Positions 8,429 to 14,975 of a stretch of DNA of 64,000 nucleotides are shown piece after piece; positions within the stretch are counted from its first letter, which is position 1; the number at the start of each line of letters is the position of its first letter. Source of the stretch: Streptomyces roseoverticillatus (GTDB lineage: Bacteria > Actinomycetota > Actinomycetes > Streptomycetales > Streptomycetaceae); contig NZ_JOFL01000027.1 in the NCBI RefSeq assembly GCF_000719265.1, forward strand, positions 7,688-71,687. Reading direction: 5' to 3'. Both the position numbers and the translations under genes were made by a program. The notes under the pieces were generated by a model, which saw only the letters and a program-made list of their open reading frames with translations, ran no database searches and was not told where the DNA came from.

Positions 8429-9403
8429 TTACGGGACGAGGAGGAGCTTTCCGGACGTGGCGCGGGAGGCCAGGTCGGTGTGCGCGCGGTGCGCCTCGGC
8501 GAGGGGGTACGTCCCGGCGACGGTGAACGTGAGCGTGCCGTCAAGCAGGCCCCGGAACACCTCGCCCGCCCGCGCCTCGAACTCCTCGACGGTGGCCCGG
8601 AAGTGCTCCAGATAGGGCCGGGTCAGGGTGAGCGAGCCGCCCCACAGCAGCCGCATCACGTCGACGGGCGGCACCGCGCCGCTCGCCCCGCCGAAGAGGA
8701 CCAGCGTGCCGCGCGTGCGCAGCGAGGCGAGGCTCGCGTCGAAGGTGGCCGCGCCCACGCCGTCGTAGACCGCGTGGACGCCTTCCCCGCCGGTGAGCGC
8801 GCGGACCCCGGCGGCCAGGTCGCCGGTCTCGGTGTAGCGGATGACCTCGTCGCAGCCGTTGGCGCGGGCGGTGCGCTCCTTCTCCTCGGTGGAGACCGTG
8901 CCGATGACGCGGGCGCCGCGCCGCGTCAGCATCTGGGTGAGCAGGAGGCCCACGCCACCGGCTGCGGCGTGCACGAGCACGGTCTCGCCCGCGCGGGCCG
9001 GGTAGGAGTCGTGGGCGAGGAAGTGGGCGGTCATGCCGTGGACGAGCACCCCGCCGGCCGTCCGCAGGTCGATGGCGTCGGGCACGACGACGGCCTTGTC
9101 CTCGGGCACGAGCACCCGCTCCGCGTAGCTGCCGAGCACGGTCGTCCAGGCGACCCGGTCACCGGTCTTGAAGCGGGTGACTCCGGGGCCGGTGGCGAGG
9201 ACGACGCCGGAGCCCTCCTCGCCGGGCACGCAGGGAACGGGCAGCGGATAGCGCCCCTCGCGCCGGTACAGGTCGATGAAGTTCACTCCGGCCGCGGCGA
9301 GTTCGACGAGGATCTGTCCTTCGCCGGGCCGCCCGGGGGCGGGCTTCTCGACGTAGAGCTGGACTTCGGGCCCGCCGGTCTCCCGGATCTCGATCGCGTG
9401 CAT
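8429..9403 (-). CDS. Zinc-independent quinone oxidoreductase-like MDR reductase
   Basis: Medium-chain dehydrogenase/reductase of the NADPH:quinone oxidoreductase (QOR) branch, 324 residues. The N-terminal GroES-like domain carries AAGVNFIDLYRREGRYP and PCVPGEEGSG, both diagnostic of QOR, and lacks the Cys/His zinc ligands of alcohol dehydrogenases. The NADPH-binding fold has VHAAAGGVG near residue 150 and YDGVGAATFD further on. Enzymes of this type reduce quinones or activated alkenes. Its ATG overlaps the stop of the asparagine-synthetase gene by one base (TGATG), so translation is coupled. In this operon it could reduce an enone, a quinone or the conjugated product of ring cleavage. Family firm; reaction inferred. 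Confidence 0.87.
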   Translation of the reverse strand: MHAIEIRETGGPEVQLYVEKPAPGRPGEGQILVELAAAGVNFIDLYRREGRYPLPVPCVPGEEGSGVVLATGPGVTRFKTGDRVAWTTVLGSYAERVLVPEDKAVVVPDAIDLRTAGGVLVHGMTAHFLAHDSYPARAGETVLVHAAAGGVGLLLTQMLTRRGARVIGTVSTEEKERTARANGCDEVIRYTETGDLAAGVRALTGGEGVHAVYDGVGAATFDASLASLRTRGTLVLFGGASGAVPPVDVMRLLWGGSLTLTRPYLEHFRATVEEFEARAGEVFRGLLDGTLTFTVAGTYPLAEAHRAHTDLASRATSGKLLLVP

Positions 9404-11280
9404 CAGTGCGCTCCCTTCACATCGGTCAGTCCGACGCCGTACGTGCGCAGCCAGTCGTCGAGCCGGACCGTGGACTCCACGAGGATCCGCTCGAATTCGG
9501 ACAGGCTTCCGGCCGCGGTCCGGGCCGTCATCCGCCGTACCGCGTCGCCGTCGAGGAACGGGTGGAGCGGTGCGTCCCCGTCGCCCGCCGCGGCGGCCAG
9601 GCCGGTGATGAGGGACCGGTCGTAGGCGGGGTCCTGGATGGACGGGTAGGCGGCCTTCTTGCGGCGCAGCACCGATTCCGGCAGCAGGTCGGATGCGGCC
9701 TCGCGGAGCAGCGCCTTCTCCTGGCCGCTGAAGGTCTTCATCTCCCAGGGGACGTTGAAGACGTACTCGACGAGGCGGTGGTCGCAGAACGGCACCCGGC
9801 CCTCCAGGCCGCTCGCCATGCCCATGCGGTCCTTCTTGTCGAGGAGGATGGGCAGCCAGCGGGTGAGGGTGAGGTGGCCGAGCTCGCGGGTCCGCCGGTC
9901 CGCAGCGTTCTCGGTGTCTTCGCCCTCCAGTCGCGGCACCTCGGCCAAAGCGGTCCGGTAGAGGTCGGCCTCGTATTCCGCGAGGTCGATGCCGTCCACG
10001 AACCACGGGTGGAACAGGGACCGCGGGTCGAGGCCACGGTGGGCGCCCAGTTTGAGCCAGGGGAAGGTCTCGGCGCGGCGCGCCTTTGGGTCGGAGAACC
10101 ACAGGTAGCCGCCGAAGACCTCGTCGGCGCCCTCGCCGGACAGCGCGACCGTGGCGTGCTGCCGGACGGCGGCGAAGAGCAGGTACAGCGAGACGTCGAG
10201 GTCGGCGAAGTTGAACGGCAGGTCCCAGGCGCCGAGGACGGTGCGGCGCACGGCCGGGTCGAGGAGCCGGGCGCGGTCGAGGACGATCGCGTGGTGCTCG
10301 GTGCCGGCGTGCCGGGCGACTTCGAGGGCGTACGGGCCGTCCGGCGTGGGCCGGATGGCGTCGGCGCGGAAGTTCTCGGTGTGGCCGGTGAAGTCGACGG
10401 AGAAGGTGGCGAGGCGGTCGCCGCCGGCGGCGCGGGCCCGTGCCGCGAGGGCGGTCACCGTGCTGGAGTCGAGGCCGCCGGAGAGCAGCGAGACGAGGGG
10501 GACGTCCGCGGTCATCTGCCGGGGGACGATGTCGTCGAGCAGCTCGCGGACGCGGGCGACGGTGGTGGAGAGGTCGTCGGTGTGCGGGCGGGCCTCCAGC
10601 GCCCAGTAGCGCTCTTCCTTGATGCCGTCGCGGCCGGCCCGCACGAGGTGTCCGGGCTTGACCTCGCGCATGCCGCGGAAGGGGACGTGTCCGGGGGTGC
10701 GCAGGAAGAGCAGGGCGTCGCAGAGCTCCTCCGCCCCGGCTTCGGCGCGCGCCAGGGGGTTGGCGAGGATCGCCTTGGGCTCGGAGCCGAAGAGGACCCC
10801 GTCGTCCGTCGGGTAGTAGAAGAGCGGCTTGACGCCCAGCCGGTCGCGGACGAGCAGCAGCTCTTCGCGGACGGTGTCCCAGATGGCGATGGAGTACATG
10901 CCGTTGAGGCGGTGGACGAAGTCCGTGCCCCACTGCAGGTAGGCGCGGAGCGCCACTTCGGTGTCGCTGCGGGTCGCGAAGCGGTGCCCGAGCAGGACGA
11001 GTTCCTCGCGCAGCTCGCGGAAGTTGTAGATCTCGCCGCCGTAGGAGATGACGGCGCGCGGCCGGTCTCCGCGGCCCTGTTCCGGGGTGCGCATCGGCTG
11101 CGTGCCGTGTTCCAGGTCGATGACGGCCAGCCGCCGGTGCCCCAGGGCGGCGTGGGTGTCCAGCCATACGCCGCCGGCGTCGGGCCCGCGGGCGGCGAGC
11201 GTGCCGGTCATGGCCTGGACGGTTGCGTGTTCGGTGGTCAGGTCGCGGGTGAAGCCGGTCCATCCGGTGATGCCGCACAT
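9403..11280 (-). CDS. Asparagine synthetase (glutamine-hydrolysing) family amidotransferase
   Basis: Class II glutamine amidotransferase plus ATP-pyrophosphatase, 625 residues, the AsnB architecture. The N-terminus is MCGITGW, so Cys2 is the nucleophile after Met removal. The synthetase half has the PP-loop LLSGGLDSSTVTALAAR near residue 260 and LSGEGADEVFGGYLWF near 370. AsnB-type enzymes adenylate a carboxylate and replace it with an amide; homologues in secondary metabolism amidate pathway acids or close lactam rings. It lies one base after the hydroxylase stop and overlaps the reductase start, so it belongs to the isocyanide operon. A primary-metabolism role is possible but the embedding argues for a pathway-specific acceptor. 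Confidence 0.88.
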   Translation of the reverse strand: MCGITGWTGFTRDLTTEHATVQAMTGTLAARGPDAGGVWLDTHAALGHRRLAVIDLEHGTQPMRTPEQGRGDRPRAVISYGGEIYNFRELREELVLLGHRFATRSDTEVALRAYLQWGTDFVHRLNGMYSIAIWDTVREELLLVRDRLGVKPLFYYPTDDGVLFGSEPKAILANPLARAEAGAEELCDALLFLRTPGHVPFRGMREVKPGHLVRAGRDGIKEERYWALEARPHTDDLSTTVARVRELLDDIVPRQMTADVPLVSLLSGGLDSSTVTALAARARAAGGDRLATFSVDFTGHTENFRADAIRPTPDGPYALEVARHAGTEHHAIVLDRARLLDPAVRRTVLGAWDLPFNFADLDVSLYLLFAAVRQHATVALSGEGADEVFGGYLWFSDPKARRAETFPWLKLGAHRGLDPRSLFHPWFVDGIDLAEYEADLYRTALAEVPRLEGEDTENAADRRTRELGHLTLTRWLPILLDKKDRMGMASGLEGRVPFCDHRLVEYVFNVPWEMKTFSGQEKALLREAASDLLPESVLRRKKAAYPSIQDPAYDRSLITGLAAAAGDGDAPLHPFLDGDAVRRMTARTAAGSLSEFERILVESTVRLDDWLRTYGVGLTDVKGAH

Positions 11281-11281
11281 G

Positions 11282-12793
11282 TCACGCGTCCTCGCTTCCG
11301 GTCCAGGGTCCCCGGCGCCAGCCGTCGAGGTCGTAGTCGTCGAGGCACTGCTGCACGAGCGACTCGTAGCGGGCGAGGCTGCCGCGCCCCGTGGCCCAGC
11401 GGAGCGCGTCCAGCCGGACCTGTTCGCCGTTGCCGGAATAGTTGCGCTCGTAGAGCTCGTGCCGGCCGCCGAACTCGGTGCCGATCGCGTCCCAGACCAG
11501 CTTCAGCAGCTTGATCCGGTCGTGGGCGGAGGCGTCGGCGCCGCGGTAGAAGCGGTCGATCAGCGGCCGCAGTTCGGGGTTGGCGAGGTCGCGGGCGCTG
11601 GAGGGCACGGCGAGGGGCGCGCCGCCGAGGGTGGTCTCGAACAGCTCGTGGACGCGGTCCCACACCTGGGCGTTGTACATGCGCATGGCGGAGGCGTGCT
11701 CCAGGCGCGGTACGACCGTCCCGCCGCTGCCCGGCTCCGGGTCGTAGGCCATGGCCGAGGTCAGCGCCCACACCATGTCGCGCATGGTGACGACCTCGCC
11801 GACGGCGGCCTGGACGCCGCGGAAGGCGTCGGTGCCGTTGGCCTTGGTGCCCCGGGAGAGGAGCCCGGCCATGAGCTCCAGCTTGACGCTCAGGCGGATG
11901 CCGGACTGGAAGTTGTAGAGGTTCGGGAAGCCGGACGTGGCGTAGAAGCCGGTGGCGCGCTCGATGTCGCGGTGGACGAGGACGTCCTCCCAGGGGATCA
12001 GTGCCTCGTCGAGCAGGAGCACGCTGTCGTTCTCGTCGAAGCGGCTGCTGAGCGGGGCGTCGAAGGGGCTGGCGGCGGCTTGCGCGTAGGGCGTGCGGCA
12101 GACGAGCTTCACGCCGGGGTTGTCCATGCGGACGAAGAAGATGAGGGCGAAGGCCTCGGCCTTGCCGGGGGCGAGGGCCGCCGAGCCGACCGGGGCGACG
12201 AAGCCCGCGTTGGTGATCGCCGATCCCGTCGCCAGCATCTTCGCGCCGCTGACCACGACCCCGGCGTCGGTCTCGCGCACGGCGTGCACGAACACGTCCT
12301 CCATGTCGTGGATCGCGCGCTTGCGGTCCACGGGCGGGTTGATGATGACGTGGTTGAGGTACAGCGCCTTGCGGGCGAACTCCTCGTACCAGGCAGTGGC
12401 GTTGGCGGCGTACGGGCCGTAGTAGCCGGCGTTGACGCCGAGGCCCGCCATGAAGGACGCCTTGTACTCGGGGGTGCGGCCGAGGAATCCGTAGCTCATC
12501 CGCGCCCAGGCGGCGATGGCCTCGCGGGCCTCGGCCAGCTCGGCCGCCGACCGGCTCGGCTTGAAGAACTTGTGCGTGCGGATGCCCGTCGGCTCGTCGA
12601 CGCCGGTCAGCACCCCGGCGGTCACCGGGTCGTGCAGGGCGTCGTAGAGGCGGGCCACGGACAGCGCGGAGTTACGGAAGGCCGGGTGGCGGGTGACGTC
12701 CTTGACGCGCTCGCCGCCGACGTAGACCTGCCGGCCGTCGCGCAGGCTCTCCAGGTAGTCGTCGCCCGTCATGAGGCGGTTGTCGTGGGTCAC
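11282..12793 (-). CDS. 4-hydroxyphenylacetate 3-hydroxylase-like FADH2 monooxygenase (PvcC/HpaB family)
   Basis: Acyl-CoA-dehydrogenase-fold flavin monooxygenase of the HpaB family, 503 residues (family about 480-520). Recognisable segments include the opening RLMTGDDYLESLRDGRQVYV, the central INPPVDRKR, the stretch ETDAGVVVSGAKMLATGSA and ALIPWEDVLVHRD. It uses FADH2 from a separate reductase to hydroxylate phenols ortho to the OH. In the Pseudomonas pvcABCD system the equivalent PvcC hydroxylates the isonitrile-bearing tyrosine product. It starts at GTG 12793 with a 4-base GTGA overlap with the oxygenase gene upstream, so the two are coupled. Its partner reductase is likely the 6986-7531 gene. 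Family firm; exact substrate inferred. Confidence 0.88.
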   Translation of the reverse strand: MTHDNRLMTGDDYLESLRDGRQVYVGGERVKDVTRHPAFRNSALSVARLYDALHDPVTAGVLTGVDEPTGIRTHKFFKPSRSAAELAEAREAIAAWARMSYGFLGRTPEYKASFMAGLGVNAGYYGPYAANATAWYEEFARKALYLNHVIINPPVDRKRAIHDMEDVFVHAVRETDAGVVVSGAKMLATGSAITNAGFVAPVGSAALAPGKAEAFALIFFVRMDNPGVKLVCRTPYAQAAASPFDAPLSSRFDENDSVLLLDEALIPWEDVLVHRDIERATGFYATSGFPNLYNFQSGIRLSVKLELMAGLLSRGTKANGTDAFRGVQAAVGEVVTMRDMVWALTSAMAYDPEPGSGGTVVPRLEHASAMRMYNAQVWDRVHELFETTLGGAPLAVPSSARDLANPELRPLIDRFYRGADASAHDRIKLLKLVWDAIGTEFGGRHELYERNYSGNGEQVRLDALRWATGRGSLARYESLVQQCLDDYDLDGWRRGPWTGSEDA

Positions 12794-13677
12794 CGGACCA
12801 GCCCCGGGTTGTCGAGCGGCGGCGTGCCGAGCACCTGGACGCGGCGCAGGTGGCGCGGGGACCCGCTGGTGAAGGCGTTACGGCCGTGCAGCAGCGTGTA
12901 GTTGTCGGTGACGACCAGGTCGCCGGTCTCCCAGACGTGGGCGTAGAGGTGCGCGGGGTCGTACAGCGCGGCGCGCAGGCTTCGGTGGACCTCGGCGATC
13001 TCGTCCTCGGGCAGGCCGGTGAAGCGCAGGTCGGGGTGGTTGACGAAGCTGTCGCCGACGGCGGCGGTGGGCTCGTTGTAGCGGATGACGGGCGCGCCGT
13101 GGACGGGGTGGGCGGTCACGACGGGCGAGACGGTGACGCTGTCGTAGAACTCCATCGTGCGCTGGTAGGTGCCGGTGACCTGCGCCCAGCGGGCGACGGT
13201 CCGCGGGTCGGTGCGTTGCAGGACGGCGGTGGTGTGGGAGAACGTGGTCTCGCCGCCGTTGCCTTCTCCGGGGGCGTGCACGCACTGGAACACCTGGAAC
13301 TCGGGGATCTGCTCGCGGTACATGCCGTCCCAGTGCATGGGCATGTAGCTGGAGTCGAAGATGTGGTCCTCGGGCTGTTCCCGCTCGACGAGTTCGAGCA
13401 CGGTCCCGAAGGGCCAGACACTGGGCTGTCCCCAGCGCTCGCAGTAGGCGGAGAGCGCTTCGGGGCCGTCGAAGGCGCCGAAGCCGCGGAGCAGCACGAC
13501 GTGGTGCTCGCGGACGAGGGAGCGCAGCGGGGCGACGGGGATGTCCTCGACGCGCAGTCCGGGCTCCAGGGCCCGTATCGCCAGCCCGAAGGGGGTGACC
13601 GGGGCGACGTCGTAGCGGAGGTCGGTGAGGATGCCGACGGCTGCGTCCGCGTCTGCAGTTGCTTCTGCGTGTGTCAT
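12790..13677 (-). CDS. TauD/TfdA-family Fe(II)/2-oxoglutarate oxygenase, PvcB-like
   Basis: TauD-family dioxygenase of 295 residues, matching PvcB/IsnB length. The HxD iron motif is seen in YMPMHWDGMYREQIPEF (H-x-D within MHWDG). The distal His and the 2-oxoglutarate-binding Arg are expected in DNYTLLHGRNAFTSGSPRHLRRVQ. In pvc- and isn-type pathways this enzyme follows the isocyanide synthase and oxidatively decarboxylates or desaturates the tyrosine isonitrile to a vinyl isonitrile. RBS AGAGAGG precedes ATG 13677. The gene lies 54 bases after the synthase stop and its own stop overlaps the hydroxylase start. The partnership is what makes the PvcB assignment; TauD members alone are versatile. 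Confidence 0.87.
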   Translation of the reverse strand: MTHAEATADADAAVGILTDLRYDVAPVTPFGLAIRALEPGLRVEDIPVAPLRSLVREHHVVLLRGFGAFDGPEALSAYCERWGQPSVWPFGTVLELVEREQPEDHIFDSSYMPMHWDGMYREQIPEFQVFQCVHAPGEGNGGETTFSHTTAVLQRTDPRTVARWAQVTGTYQRTMEFYDSVTVSPVVTAHPVHGAPVIRYNEPTAAVGDSFVNHPDLRFTGLPEDEIAEVHRSLRAALYDPAHLYAHVWETGDLVVTDNYTLLHGRNAFTSGSPRHLRRVQVLGTPPLDNPGLVR

Positions 13678-13731
13678 GGGTGCCTCTCTCGTGCGGGGAG
13701 GGTGTGGGGGGACGGGCGGCCGGCCCGGTGT

Positions 13732-14718
13732 TCAGGCGCAGGCCCGGTTCCACGGGCCGCGGGGCGCGCCGGCCTGTTCCAGGACGTAGTGGCTGGGGCG
13801 TCCGTGGGCGTGGACCAGCCGGGCGCCCGCCTCCTCGGCTTCCGCGCGCTTCATGAGGGTGAAGCGGCCTCCGGTCCCGACCGCGACGCTGTGCCAGGGC
13901 GTCAGCCAGGTGTCCGAGGTGTCGGCGAGCAGGATGCCGATCTTGTCCGTGCTGCAGGGCTGCGGGTGGATCGACAGGCGGACGGCCGTGGGGAAGAGCT
14001 GGTCGAGGAGGTTTCCCCAGGCCCGGCTGCGCTGGATGACGCGGTAGGCGAGGTCACGGCACTTGCGCTGCAGGGCGGAGCGGGTGCCGGTCCAGGCGGG
14101 GCCGGACAGGTCCTCCAGCATGAAGCGGGTGATGCCGCGGTACATGGCGAGCGGAGCGCCCCCGCCGCGCACCTCCTCGCGCAGCTCTTCCGTCGTGGGG
14201 GCGTAGCCGGCGGAGAGCATGGTGCGCATGTCCTCGTGGCCGGCGCCGCTGTAGACGTCGTCCAGGCTGAACTGTTCGAGCCGGTCGGCGCCGATCCTGG
14301 TGATCATGGCGTCGAGGGCCTGTGCGTAGGCGGTGACGTCCTCGTCGCGCACGCCCAGCAGGTCGTTGAAGACCCTTCCGTCGGAGCAGATCAGGATGGC
14401 CGCTCCGGGCGCGTACACCTCGCTGATGCGTTCGCACAGCTCGTTGAGGAACCGCAGTGCGAGCTCCTCGGCCAGGTCGGGCAGGGGGCCGAGGACCTTG
14501 GCCGGGTTGGGGGACTTCGTGGGGAAGGCAGGCAGGACGAATTCGATCCGCCGGCCGTCCCGCATGGCGCCGTGCACCGCGTCCAGGTGGTGCCGTACGC
14601 AGCGCAGGCAGACGCGTCCGGCGCATCCGCCCTCGCGCATTCTGCGCTGGTGGGACAGGACTTCCCGGACGACTTCTACGGCGGCCAGGTCGATATCGGG
14701 TGCGGCCGTTTCGGACAC
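13732..14718 (-). CDS. Isocyanide synthase, PvcA/IsnA (DIT1) family
   Basis: Isonitrile synthase family protein, 328 residues, close to PvcA and IsnA. These enzymes convert the amino group of Tyr or Trp to an isonitrile with carbon from ribulose 5-phosphate. Family signatures are IEFVLPAFPTKSPNPAKVLG near residue 55, LPDLAEELALRFLNELCERI, and ILICSDGRVFNDLLGV, the most conserved DIT1/PvcA block. I chose GTG 14718 because GGGAGG lies 6 bases upstream and the family alignment starts there; a longer frame to 14934 is open but has no family sequence. It is the first gene of the operon and has SARP-type repeats upstream. Tyrosine is the likely substrate given the HpaB- and LigB-like partners. Confidence 0.92.
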   Translation of the reverse strand: MSETAAPDIDLAAVEVVREVLSHQRRMREGGCAGRVCLRCVRHHLDAVHGAMRDGRRIEFVLPAFPTKSPNPAKVLGPLPDLAEELALRFLNELCERISEVYAPGAAILICSDGRVFNDLLGVRDEDVTAYAQALDAMITRIGADRLEQFSLDDVYSGAGHEDMRTMLSAGYAPTTEELREEVRGGGAPLAMYRGITRFMLEDLSGPAWTGTRSALQRKCRDLAYRVIQRSRAWGNLLDQLFPTAVRLSIHPQPCSTDKIGILLADTSDTWLTPWHSVAVGTGGRFTLMKRAEAEEAGARLVHAHGRPSHYVLEQAGAPRGPWNRACA

Positions 14719-14759
14719 CGCGCCTCCCTTCGTGGACTGCGTCCCACCGTGCTCGGCGG

Positions 14760-14789
14760 GCGCATGAAAGGCGCATGAGAAGCGCACAA
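14760..14789 (-). promoter_or_regulatory. Three direct repeats at 11-bp spacing upstream of pvcA: SARP operator
   Basis: GCGCATGA at 14760-14767, GCGCATGA at 14771-14778 and GCGCACAA at 14782-14789 recur at exactly 11-bp steps. On the coding strand they read TCATGCGC-type heptamers. This is the layout known for OmpR-like SARP activators, which bind heptamer repeats on one DNA face overlapping the -35 region. The array lies about 42 bases before the GTG of the isocyanide synthase gene, and a SARP gene lies just upstream. Confidence 0.7.
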
Positions 14790-14975
14790 GCCCCTCCGGA
14801 CCGGCAGCCCCGGGCCCTCGCGCAGGGCGGCGGGCCGGCGTCCGGGCAGGCCCGGGCCGGTGGTTGCGTCCGGCACCCCGTGCGGCGCTGCCGGCCGGTG
14901 GGATGGTGGCTGGACGTCCCGGGCCGGCTCGCACGTGCGTCGCCCGGCGCGCCCCCGTTCAGGGGGCGGTGCAGG

